Positions 36,398 through 46,906 of a DNA stretch of 64,000 nt are shown in pieces. The stretch comes from Nosema muscidifuracis (taxonomy: Eukaryota > Microsporidia > Nosematidae). Every line of letters starts with the position of its first letter. Within the stretch, counting starts at the first letter, position 1. Under the pieces are notes generated by a model. The model did not search any database. It saw only the letters and a list, made by a program, of their open reading frames with translations, and was not told the origin of the DNA. The stretch is taken from the NCBI GenBank assembly GCA_028335825.1, contig JAIOKI010000014.1, positions 372,001 to 436,000 on the forward strand, in the 5' to 3' direction. The position numbers were made by a program, and so were the translations under genes.

Positions 36398-37766
36398 ATT
36401 GTAGAAGAATTAGTTCTATAAATTTATTAAAATGCCAATTATTAAAAGTATTGATGAAATATTTTTTATTTAAAATTATTGGACACTGTATTTAAGCTAC
36501 AAATGAAAAATTATAAAAAGGATGTTCAAAAAATAAAGTTAAAAGACTTTTATTCTGAAATTTATAATTTTAAATTTTATTTGGCAAACAAATTAACCAA
36601 TCAAATAAGACTAAATAAAAATATATTAACTTTTTTTAAATTATTATGAAAATTTGAATTATAAGGTGTATCAGTTTAAATTTAATTTATTTAAAATTAT
36701 TAGAAATACTCTTTGTTAAGTATACTTTTAGAGCTTAAAATAATACTCTTCATGTACATTGTTATTTCTATTAAGATAAACAAATTAAGGGTAACTTAAT
36801 AATTGTGTTTATAGTAAGGAATGAGATATCTTATAATAATTTCTAATAAATAGTTTAAATTCAATAATATGCTACAAATATATAAATTTTCATTGATTTT
36901 TCACTATTCTTTGAAATTTGTCTTAGTTTTACTGGTCAAATATTATAGTTCATTTTATAATGAGTTTTATATTATTAAAATTTATAAATTTTCATTGATT
37001 TTTCACTATTCTTTGAAATTTGTCTTAGTTTTACTGGTCAAATATTATAATTCATTTTATAATGAGTTTTATATTAATAAAATTTATAAAATTTCATTGA
37101 TTTTTCACTATTATTTGAAATTTGTCTTAGTTTTACTGGTCAAATATTATAGTTCATTTTATAATGAGTTTTATATTAATAAAATTTATTATTGAATAAT
37201 AAATAGCAATAATATAAATTCCTTAATTAAACCTAACCCTTCACATTCATAATATGTTTAATAAATTTTTTATGCATATATAATAAAATATTAATTTATT
37301 CTGTTAAGGACTTATATAGATTAATCTGTCAATTTCAAAGATTGATATTAATTTAGGAAACTACAAATAAGGAATCTTTAAGAATAAATGATGCTGAATG
37401 AAGCTTTTCTTTTCAACAGTATGATTAATGGTTTAAATATAATTGGTATTTTATATATGATAAATTTACATACAAAAAACTATCTTAGATGATAGTAAAT
37501 AAATTTTATTTGGCATATTATTAATTAAAATTTAATGAAATCAATTTATAAATTTTTGTTTATTTTATTATTTTGAAACAATTTTTTTACACCGTTTTGC
37601 AAAGGTTCAAAATTGCACCAGATTTCAAAGAAATAATAACAGGGGTTTTATTTGTTTTAAATATCTCGAAATGATATATTTGAATTTATAATTTGAGAGA
37701 AAATAATTGATCAAAGTGGAAACATAATTTTTTTAAAAATATAAATATAAATTCAAAATATTACAT
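36398..37766. other. 1.4-kb spacer at the edge of the gene-dense block
   Basis: Marks the change from core genes to the gene-poor half. It holds the 102-bp tandem repeat (36881-37190). A start-like signal (CCC at 37237-37239, then ATG at 37254) opens only a nine-codon frame. A slightly G+C-richer stretch lies at 37590-37645. No gene is supported. Confidence 0.55.
36881..37190. repeat. 102-bp tandem repeat, three copies
   Basis: Copies begin at about 36881, 36983 and 37085 (TATAAATTTTCATTGATTTT) and differ at only a few positions, with the first bases of a fourth at 37187. The unit is 34 codons, so one frame stays open through all copies and would encode a hydrophobic repeat protein. No start signal precedes it, and I treat it as a minisatellite. 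Confidence 0.85.
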
Positions 37767-38468
37767 ATGAGTTTTATGTATCATTTTGTTAAAAATTATC
37801 AAGAAATATGGGTAGATAATGATGATGTATGGGATGAAAGATGTGTTAGTTGGAAAGCCATAGGTAATCAAAAAATTAAGCACCCTAGAGAAGTATTTAT
37901 AGGAAGCGAAAAGCTTCGAAATTTGTTATCTAAATTTTTTACTGACAATTTATATATATCAAAGGTCACATATCACATTATAGAATATAAAAGTGGAAGA
38001 TTAGATATCGGATATGATCTAAGATCATACGAAACATTTAATTATGTTATAGTAGAAGCTGATAGAGGAGAAGATTGTGGTAAAATCTTGGGTGTAACTA
38101 GTGAATTTAAATTAAATTTAGTATTAGAAAAATTAAAAGAAGGTTCGAATGAGATGGAATCTAAAAGAATATTAAGATATGCAACTTCAGATGATATGAT
38201 TGAACTTAAAAAAAGACATGAAGATGAGGATAAAAGTCTAGAGAAGTGTAGAGAGTTAGTTATGCAAAATAATATAAATATGGAAATTCTTAGTTGTGAA
38301 TATCAATGGGATAAAAAGAAAATTACATTTTATTTCAAAAGCTCGAAAAGAATTGATTTTAGAGATCTATTAAAAGATCTTTTTAAATTATTTAAAATAA
38401 GAATATGGTTATGTGCGGAGAAAAAATCTCTTAACGTTTTAATTAAAAGCCTAATAGAAACGCAATAA
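37767..38468 (+). CDS. PSP1 C-terminal domain protein
   Basis: A 233-residue soluble protein. The C-terminal part (about 130-220) is the PSP1 conserved region: RYATSDDMIELKKRHEDEDKSLEKC read as RYATSDDM, LKKRHEDEDKSLEKC, then MEILSCEYQWDKKKITFYF and RIDFRDLLKDLFKLF. The domain is found in bacterial YaaT-type proteins and in eukaryotic PSP1-like proteins linked to mRNA or replication phenotypes; its molecular job is unsettled. The N-terminal 120 residues are unrecognised. No CCC/GGG run precedes the ATG. It is the last soluble conserved-domain gene before the secretome region, apart from the homeodomain gene. Confidence 0.72.
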   Translation: MSFMYHFVKNYQEIWVDNDDVWDERCVSWKAIGNQKIKHPREVFIGSEKLRNLLSKFFTDNLYISKVTYHIIEYKSGRLDIGYDLRSYETFNYVIVEADRGEDCGKILGVTSEFKLNLVLEKLKEGSNEMESKRILRYATSDDMIELKKRHEDEDKSLEKCRELVMQNNINMEILSCEYQWDKKKITFYFKSSKRIDFRDLLKDLFKLFKIRIWLCAEKKSLNVLIKSLIETQ

Positions 38469-39451
38469 ATTATTTAACATTAATCTTTATAAAGAAAATA
38501 TATTTTAGTTTCAATCATAATAAATTTTTTCAGTTAAAAAAAATTCATAAGGGATAAAAGAATTTATAAATTTTCATGTCTAAAAATGACCTTACTTGAA
38601 AATTTAAAATATTATTGATTTTTTTATACATTTTGGAGAGGTACAACTCTAATATTGAAAACATTACATAGAGGAAAATCTTTAAATATTCTTTCTCTTT
38701 CACTATGTTTCCAAATTATTTATATTATTAAAGAAACTTTAATAATATAAATAAGAAGTAACACCACAAGACAATTTTCAACAAGTTAAAGGTAAAAATT
38801 GAAAAAGTATGAATTATTAACCAAAGAGCTCTTTAAATACATAGCTTTAAAATTAAAATAAATTTATTCGCCATTAACTAAGACGTAACAACAATGAACT
38901 TAATGCTAAATATAGGATGGAGCTTGATAAAACTCCCCGAATAATGATTTATATCCAATCATTTATTCTGAAGAGTATTTTGTTAAATATTAGCTGAAAA
39001 AGAACTGACAGTACAAGAGATGGTAACTAGCAGCTATGAGGTGTAGAAGATTGAGAATTTCTAGAATTCTGAAATTATTTACAGGATATTTGTTAAAGTT
39101 AAAAATAGTCTTTAGTGAATAAAGAATATTATACAAAAAAGGAAATATCTAACAAATATAAAATAGTTACAATTATATTCTTTATTTGGTGTAAATTACA
39201 AACTTTTCTTATAAATGTTATTTTCATCATTAATTTAAAAATTTTTATGTTTATTTTTTATATGAATAATATATCATTTATCACATAAAAAAATTTCAAA
39301 TAAAAATTTTTAATATTATCTAATTGAGAAAAATTTATAAAAATATGACATAACATTTATTAGAAATAGATTTAAAATTCAAATTTAATTTTATTTGAAG
39401 ATTAATTGATTAGATACAATAATACGTAATATCTTGTAATTATCTTAGGGT
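38469..39451. other. 1-kb spacer, possible eroded coding traces
   Basis: No supported gene. On the minus strand a perfect-looking start signal (CCC near 38551-38553 and ATG at 38548) opens only four codons. On the plus strand at 38893-38943 a short frame of relatively G+C-rich DNA (MNLMLNIGWSLIKLPE) could be a gene remnant. The rest is A+T-rich. Confidence 0.4.
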
Positions 39452-39847
39452 ATGGTAAAGGATTTTATTAAAGAAGAGTTACAGGCACAGGCTACACTTG
39501 GTCTTTTATTATTGAAAAATGGTTCGGAAGGTGGAAATACTAATAGAAGCAAAAGATCTCTCATACAAAATTTAGTACTAAAAGAAATATTCAAAGTAAC
39601 TATGTTTCCATCATCACAAACCAAATTTGATCTAAGCATTTTATTAAATTTAAGTAGGAAAACAATAAATGTCTGGTTTCAGAATGAAAGACAGAATGAG
39701 AAAGTTTCATTGAAAAATTCGAAAGATCTTATTAAAAGATCAGAAAAAGTTGAAATTAATGCAATTATTCTTTTTAGAATATATAAAAGTTCGCAAGTCA
39801 AATTGATGTGTAACAAAAATGACAAAAATAAATATTTTGATCTTTAA
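39452..39847 (+). CDS. Homeodomain transcription factor
   Basis: A 131-residue protein whose residues about 33-88 form a homeodomain: KRSLIQNLVLKEIF (helix 1), FPSSQTKFDLSILL (helix 2 and turn) and the recognition helix KTINVWFQNERQNEK. The invariant W48, F49 and N51 are present and position 50 is Gln, predicting a TAAT-type site; position 52 is Glu instead of the usual Arg. The short flanks carry no other domain. The GGG run at 39448-39450 is one nt before the ATG. Microsporidia keep a small set of homeodomain genes; which one this is cannot be said. Possible role in stage or sporulation control. Confidence 0.8.
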   Translation: MVKDFIKEELQAQATLGLLLLKNGSEGGNTNRSKRSLIQNLVLKEIFKVTMFPSSQTKFDLSILLNLSRKTINVWFQNERQNEKVSLKNSKDLIKRSEKVEINAIILFRIYKSSQVKLMCNKNDKNKYFDL

Positions 39848-41367
39848 ATACTAAATAATATTTTATTTTCTAATTATTATATGTTTAATATCTCAACTAG
39901 ATTTTTGTGACATTTTTTTGTTTAGAAGTTTAATTAAAAAAGATAAAAATTTTTTTATTTGTTGAACTAAATTAAAAAACAGTATGCTAAAAAAAATTTT
40001 TAACAAAAATGATTAATCGAAAAAATGAATTTATATGATAGAAAAATTCTTTTTAAAATGTTCTTTGATTATATTATGAATCTTAAGAACTTGAAAGTTT
40101 CTCAATATAATTGACCTATATTTTTTTTCGTTTAAGTTTTCTTATTGATGCTTTTGTATAGTAAAAGACATAATTTTATTTTACAAAATATTTGAAGATT
40201 ATAGTAAATTAGACCATGATAGATTTTTTACAAAATTTTTAATATAGTTAGAAAATATGAATCTAAAAAATTATCATTTTCATTGTAAATAAGTGTGAGT
40301 GGATCTATTTATAAGCTTAGACTAAGACTGTAATTAGAATAGAATAAATATATAAAAAGTTTGGAATTCAATATTTATTTTATAATTTATTATATTTCAA
40401 CCTCAATTATGGTAAATACACACAATTTATTTATTTACCCCTATTAAAAGTATATTCTTATTCTGAGCTAGATAGTCTACATATATAAAAAGGTTGATTT
40501 TTTACCCAAATAATAAAAGTGCATTTCTGTTCTGAGAAAATAAAAACTTTAGCTATTCATAAATATAAAAGTTTGTAATTCGATATTTATTTTTTTACTC
40601 AAATAATAAAAGTATTCTTTTGTATACTTTTATATAAAAAGCTTAAGAATAAATTGTATTTTTCGACAACAAGTTTTTTGCTAAATGTTATATTCAACCT
40701 TATATTAATCTAATGAATTATTGATATCAAGCATTAAATGGAATTTTATTGTGACGAATAACTGAAAACCTTCATTTTATATGATATCTGTAAATGAAAC
40801 TTTTAAATTTCAGATAGATTAAATTAAAAAGATTTATTAAATTTGTAATTTTAAATGAAAGGACTTGAGTTAGTAGATAAAATCTTATTAAGTAATTTCT
40901 TTGATAAACATAGGTATCAATGATATATAATTATATAAGTAAGAGGTATTAAAATAATTAACGATTATATTGAATTTTCTAATCTATTATACAATAATAA
41001 CTAAATTTAGTCATATTACTAATAGGTTACTGATATGATTCATTCTATCTATTGATGTTTTATGAAATTTAAACCGATTATTATTTATAAATATTATCCG
41101 CAATATAGATATTAATTTAAATTATATCAATGACCATGTATATATTTTTTTATTAAATCTATTATTTAATTTTATATATTAAATAAACAAAAAAATAAAT
41201 AAATAGAAATATTTTTTTAAGAAATTTTCAAGATAATTTATTTTATCCATAAATGTAGGTTCAAATATTTTTTTTAATTACAAATAGTTTCGTCACATCA
41301 ATAAATTTGAATTTTGTTTGATATTTGATTAAAAAAATATTTAAATGTTTTTTTTTAAATTGGAAAT
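39848..41367. other. 1.5-kb spacer with diverged repeats
   Basis: Contains loosely repeated segments at about 40340-40640 built on AGTTTGGAATTCAATATTTATTTT and CCAAATAATAAAAGTGCATTTCTGTTCTGAG-like words (shortened here to AATAATAAAAGT and TTCTGAG), diverged and not tandemly exact. Elsewhere unique A+T-rich DNA. No gene supported. Confidence 0.45.
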
Positions 41368-41532
41368 ATGAAATTAGTATATCTATCTCTATTTATTATC
41401 AAATACACAATGTGTTGTGGAAGTAGTGCGCCTAGTACATCAGAATCCACAGGAGGTTTTATTGGAGTTCCTACTGTATTTACAACTAACCCTATTACGA
41501 CTATTGTATCAGGTGAACCTGCAAAAAAATAA
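41368..41532 (+). CDS. Small secreted protein, 54 aa
   Basis: A short frame encoding a signal peptide (MKLVYLSLFIIKYTMCCG, about 1-18) followed by a Ser/Thr/Pro/Gly-rich mature stretch (SAPSTSESTGG, VPTVFTTNPITTIV) ending in GEPAKK. It is distinctly less A+T-rich than the DNA around it, and codon use resembles coding DNA. The composition suggests an O-glycosylated short peptide; a secreted effector or wall peptide is inference. No CCC/GGG run lies close upstream. The opposite-strand open frame over the same bases has no good start and is regarded as a shadow. Confidence 0.5.
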   Translation: MKLVYLSLFIIKYTMCCGSSAPSTSESTGGFIGVPTVFTTNPITTIVSGEPAKK

Positions 41533-43599
41533 ATAACCTTCATAAATCCTATTAAAAATTTTCAACATGTATGCTTCAGTTGAGTATTTAAGTCATTTCA
41601 TATTAAATTAAATATCACATATTTTTTAAATTATAAAAGAATATTTAGTATGGACAAACAATTTAAATAAAAACCCGTAAGATTAAAAGTAAATAATTCA
41701 CTAATTATATATTCAATTTAATTTATTTCTCGACATCTATAGACAGAAAAAGTCTTAAACTATTAATTTAGATCACCATGCTTAACTGTAGGATCGATAT
41801 TATTTTTATAAAATCCACAATCTTCTTTGATGGACATATCTACGACTATCAGATAAAAATAAAATTTGACCATAAAAAAATGGACATTAGCTGAAATCTT
41901 GAATTTAAGGGATATATATAATAGTCTTATTTCTACTGTTCAAAAGCAAAGCTTTTTTTCATATATTACTATAGTTTTAGGTTATCTAAAACTTTTATTA
42001 TTCTGATTCTTAGAATTTTTTCATATGAAAAACTAGCCTGATAAATAATCTTTGTAAAAAAAATTATATTTTTGTCATTATAAATACAAAGCGATAATAC
42101 TTCATTTATAAACAATCACATGTTTTATTAACTTAAAAATTTTTGGAAATAATCTAAAATTGTGATATAATGATTAAAATACATATAAATACATTAATTT
42201 CGTAACAAGGATGAATCTAAAGCCAAATGACATAAATAAACCGTTTTTATAAGACAAATTTCATCAATTTTTTTCAAATGATAGCTTTATTGATATATAT
42301 ATATAATAAAAAGCTTTTAATATAATTATCTACAAATGATAAATTGCATTATTCTCTTGTTTAATTTAAATCGCAAAATACTAGATATCTGTTGATTAGA
42401 TATTGCATATAATATTACGCAAAGAATGCAAGATTAAATAAACTAGAAAGATAAAAATTCTTTTCTGTTTAACAGGTATAGGTAATAATTTTGTAGGAAG
42501 TAAAGTCAAAAATATAAAAATCCAATAAGCTGAATATTGTGATAATCGATAAAAATCGTAAGCCTTAAATTTCACATTTATTAAGAACCTTTAATAATTT
42601 AGATGCTTTAATCTATGAGAATATGATTCTTTGTAAACGATTTAAGACTTATAAGTGGTGCATGACTAAGATTTTCTTTTAGTTCTAACATGAGATAGAA
42701 TGGTTGTAAATTTACAATTGTTTATTGTCACAAACCGAATTGAAATGTATATTTGATCATGAATTTTAAAGTTCTTCACTAGATACTGAAGAATATAATT
42801 GAAATACAAATCTCTTTGAGAATCTATTCTCATTTTGTAAGAAAGTAATGATATAAATAGCGAAAAGGAAAAATAAAAATCATAAAAAAATAAGATAAAA
42901 TTCAGTAAAATAATAGCTTTAGCATATTTTTAACATAAATTCGTTATATGAGGATGGATTATTTTATAATCATATTTGAAATCACAAATTTTTATATATT
43001 TGTAAATTATATTGTGTAAATATTTTAATTTATCATTTTAATCAATATTAAGATATTATTTATCACGTTAATAATTCTATTTGTTTGATTTATGATTTAA
43101 TTTATCATTTTAATGATTCTATTTGTTTGATGTCTGATTTAATTTATTATTTTAATTAATCATAAATTAAATTTATTTTTAAAAATCAAGTCTGTTCACG
43201 AACTTAAAAATGTCTCACAAGTCAATTGACTTATTGTTATATAATCTGGTTTAATCACATAAGAAATTATCCTTATCTATACTTGTACATTGAGTTACAT
43301 GTTTGACTTAAAACTTGATGTATTTTTTTTACTTACACAGTTCTATTGTTTTTAAATGAAGTAATTCTCAATTAAATGATTAGTAATTTTTTATTTTACT
43401 GCAACAATAAAATGTAAGCCATAATAAAAAAATTATCTGCAAAAAATCTTACATAATTAAGCATCACTGCAAAGCAAAAAAATTATTTAATTAAATATAA
43501 GTATTTTTAAAAAATAATTTTAAAATGATTAGAAAATATACATTAATCAAACAATTTTATATCTTTTTTTTATTCAAACAAAGAAGTAATTAAAATAAT
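41533..43599. other. 2.1-kb gene-free stretch
   Basis: Unique A+T-rich DNA. It includes a 14-bp perfect palindrome AAGTCAATTGACTT (43219-43232), a 42-bp direct repeat around ATTCTATTTGTTTGAT (43074 and 43116), and somewhat less A+T-rich islands near 42190-42245 and 42640-42800 without a usable frame. No gene is supported. Confidence 0.5.
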
Positions 43600-44292
43600 T
43601 TATTTTTTATTAAAATTGAAATTTTTAACCATGAAGAGTATATAACCTAAAGCTTCGTATACCACAGTAATAATTATCTCTCCATCTTTAGAAATTATCA
43701 GAGAAGTTTCATTTAAGGAATTGAGCACCCTATTATTTATATTAAGCTCATAAAATCTTTTCAATAAATTCGATTTTGCAAAATGTTTCTTTCCATTAAA
43801 CAAGCAATTCATAAAGTAAATATTGCAAAACTCAACAAATTTTTTTGTGTTTCCATTTAGTTTTGTTATAGACTGTATATCTATATCCTTAATTGCTTCT
43901 GAAATAGTTTTAAGTTTTGGATTTGTAAATGTATTTTTATAGATTTCAATCAGAATTTTTTCAAATATTTTGAAATCATTTTCATCCATATTAAAGTATT
44001 TCGGTTTATCGATTACCGAATTATAACTATCGACAGCATTAATAAAACCATGGAGTGATTGATTAAAGAAATCCTCCGATCTGACTTCATTTCCAGTAAG
44101 AAGTTTGTAACTTTTATTAATTTTTTCATTAATATTTGTATAAACATTTCCATTATAATAACTTTTATCTTCTTGTCTTATAGCAAATAAACGTTCTTTG
44201 TTGCTTTTTGGCCTAATTTCATTGTACCAACGTTCTAGTCTATTAATACATACTACTAATGAAAAACTAATTAAAAATAATATAAGTTTCAT
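43600..44292 (-). CDS. Secreted hypothetical protein, 230 aa
   Basis: Signal peptide at about residues 1-15 (MKLILFLISFSLVVC), then a mixed charged helical protein with no membrane segment and few cysteines (C153 and C160 region: FCNIYFMNC). Not recognised as any family. Blocks such as FKIFEKILIEIYKNTF and FFNQSLHGFINAVDSYN are helical. No CCC/GGG run near the ATG, as for other large secreted proteins in this half. Likely lineage-specific and possibly exported to the spore surface or host cell; that is inference from the signal peptide. Confidence 0.7.
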   Translation of the reverse strand: MKLILFLISFSLVVCINRLERWYNEIRPKSNKERLFAIRQEDKSYYNGNVYTNINEKINKSYKLLTGNEVRSEDFFNQSLHGFINAVDSYNSVIDKPKYFNMDENDFKIFEKILIEIYKNTFTNPKLKTISEAIKDIDIQSITKLNGNTKKFVEFCNIYFMNCLFNGKKHFAKSNLLKRFYELNINNRVLNSLNETSLIISKDGEIIITVVYEALGYILFMVKNFNFNKK

Positions 44293-46906
44293 AACGGTAA
44301 CAATTTCTTTATTAAATATAATTTTTTAAAAAAAATCAATAATCACAAAAATTATCAAGTATCAAGTAGTTGTTCCTTTTTGTTAAAGGATAATCCTAAT
44401 ATATCTGATTTTAAAATATTTCCTAAAAGTATTATCTATTTTATTTTGATTTAATACATTTGAAGATATTAGATTGTTTTGTATTTGATACATTTATTTG
44501 TTTGTTTTGATAAATACATTCTAGTTGTTGGACTAAAAGTATATAAAATAAATAATGTGTTTGAATTCCACAAAAGCCTGAGATTCGAATTAATTTTATA
44601 TTTGCATATTATTACATCTAGATTTACTAAATTAAATATAAAAATAATTTATGATTATTAAACAAATAACACCATTCTTCTAAATATTAACGTCATTATA
44701 AGTCATATGAAATGTAGGAAGATTAATTTAAAATAAATTAATTAAGAAATTAAATATTTGATCTTTTTTTGATTAATTATATAAAAATATAAATTAAAAC
44801 ATAAAAGGAGAGATTAGATTTATTAAAAATTTACTTTAAAAATCATTAATACTTTTGTTAAACTGAGATTTTAAAGAGGTCTGTTAAAATCTTACTTTTA
44901 GACTTATAATAATGAATAACAATTTTTATTTTTTAAGCTATTTTTAAGAATTAAAAATTATTTTTTATTTGTTATTATTGTAGCCTTATGTAATAAAAAA
45001 TTATTAATAGATTTGAAACTTTTAAAAAATCAACAAATTACTCATTCGAATTCCAAACTGTTTTTATTTAAGAAGTTCAGTTATTTGAATAGAATATGAT
45101 AATTTGTTGAAGATTTTTATAATTGAGCACTATTTTAGCAAATTTTTGAGGTTGGGATGTCTTATAAATATTATAATTTTTTTTCTTTTTTATATATTAA
45201 TGTTACTATTCAACCTTTTTTTCCTATAAAAAACTTATAAGTTTTTTTGTTATTAAATTTTATCTTTTATATATATGGATTTCGATACATTGATTGTGGG
45301 CTTAATTACTTTTTCTCATCTATGGTTTCATCATTTTCATTAACAAAGAATTTTCTTAATGACTTTTTTTCTTATCTTTAATAAAATCCTTATTCGTTTG
45401 ATGAATTATGTATTGTTATAGAATTGATGTTTTCATCACTAAATTAATTTTATTGTTTTATACAAAAGCAAAATATTTGAAAATACAATTATAATTATTT
45501 ACAAATATTAATTAAATATTTAAAGGATAAATTATTATTTGTTATAGTTAATAGTACATTTAAATCATTATATTTATTTAAATAATCTAAATATAATATT
45601 TCCGACATAATCATAATTCATTTTTTAAAATATTAAATTAATTGATATATTTTAGAATGAATATTAGATAATATTTTAATGAAGCCGTTAATTATTATAA
45701 TTTTTTTAGTCTTTATCTTTTGTGAAAATAAAATGTTTTATGTTTTTATTTGACATTATTAAATTAAAAGTAAAAAATTTACTATAAATAAAAAAAATGA
45801 AATTTTAATAGTAGAGGTTGAAGTAACGTATTAGTATTTCTTTAGAAAGTTGATGTAAAAAATAATAAACTTTACGTTTTGGGCTACCAAGTTTTTTATA
45901 TTGGTCATGAAAGCAAAATTTTTCTTTTTGTTATAACTTGGAATGAAATAACAACGAGGTAAAACAAAAGTACAGAAAGTGCTTGGTATAATTCCTAAAT
46001 TTAAATTTTCATAAAATATATCACTCTGAGTAAGATTCTTAGAGTATCTCGTTGGAATACAGATGCGGAAAAGATCTACCGGAGGAAGTTGAAACGAGAG
46101 ACATGAATATGTATTTGAAACTATAAAAAGATGATATCAAGCCTAACCCCATAAACATTTTATATTTGTTTATTGTATAAGTGACACAATGTAGTGATAA
46201 TTTATGAAAAAATATATTGCTGGTAAATTACTTTTCAAAAGGAATTTGTAACTATAAAAAACATTTTCCAATGAGTTTAGAAAAATCTTTTTAGATATGG
46301 TTAACATAATATTTTGAAGTAATCTCTATCTAAGCGCGTTTAAATAATGAAGAAAAATTGGTTTTTTATATTTCTAGGTTAAAATTTTTGTTGAGTTGGC
46401 TCAAAATTTTTTGAATAGTTGATGATTAAAAATATGCAAATCTCAGATATAAAAAGATAAGATTTAAGATTTGAATTTTAAATACGTCATTCAGTTTTTA
46501 TTTAGTAATCTTTTGCATCTTTAATCGACGTCTTACAAACGTGGTACAAATCATATTTATAAAAAAAATAATATTTATTTATTGACTCATGTATGTCACC
46601 ATTTGTTTGTCTTCTACTTGACTACGACAGTTGAATTTTTATAAATATTCTGAGATATTAGTTAATTAAATTTCACGATTAAGAAGTGATGACTAATATA
46701 ATAATGTGTACTGTAGTACACTATAATTAAAAGTTTAAGAACTCTGCAAAAAAATAAAATTTTCATGTTGAATTTATAAAGTTTAGTATTACTAAAAGAC
46801 CAATAAATAATGCTAACTTCAAAATATTAAAAGTGATTTCGAAAACTTGAAACCAAAATTTAGATGAATTAAACATTTCTTAAAAAATAATCGAAATATA
46901 AACTAT
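44293..46906. other. 2.6-kb gene-free stretch with one coding-like island
   Basis: The longest gene-free stretch of the window. Around 46025-46115 there is a visibly G+C-richer island (for example ATGCGGAAAAGATCTACCGG) that reads as about 20 codons of basic peptide (RVSRWNTDAEKIYRRKLKRE) but has no start signal or longer frame. It is probably the remnant of a gene or mobile element. A CCCC run follows at 46147-46150 with no ATG. The rest is A+T-rich and unique. Confidence 0.4.

Noticed and set aside
36869-37195. 108-codon hydrophobic repeat frame
   Set aside because: It is a translation of the 102-bp tandem repeat; no CCC/GGG run and no non-repeat sequence in the frame.
37237-37283. CCC run followed by ATG at 37254
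   Set aside because: The frame ends after nine codons; the motif match is probably chance.
37590-37625. tRNA-like 3' end GGTTCAAAATTGCACCA
   Set aside because: The T stem does not pair and upstream DNA is a run of A and T without D or anticodon arms.
38531-38553. Minus-strand CCC plus ATG at 38548
   Set aside because: A stop follows after four codons. It could be a dead start of a lost gene, but nothing downstream supports it.
41355-41543. Minus-strand frame opposite the 54-aa secreted peptide
   Set aside because: It opens without a signal peptide or start signal; the plus strand gives a clean signal peptide.
44560-44595. tRNA-like T-loop word GATTCGAATT
   Set aside because: The flanking bases cannot form a T stem and there is no A box or acceptor stem at the right distance.
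44479-44661. 60-codon plus-strand frame
   Set aside because: It opens at a TTG with no suitable ATG, and its composition is typical of non-coding A+T-rich DNA.
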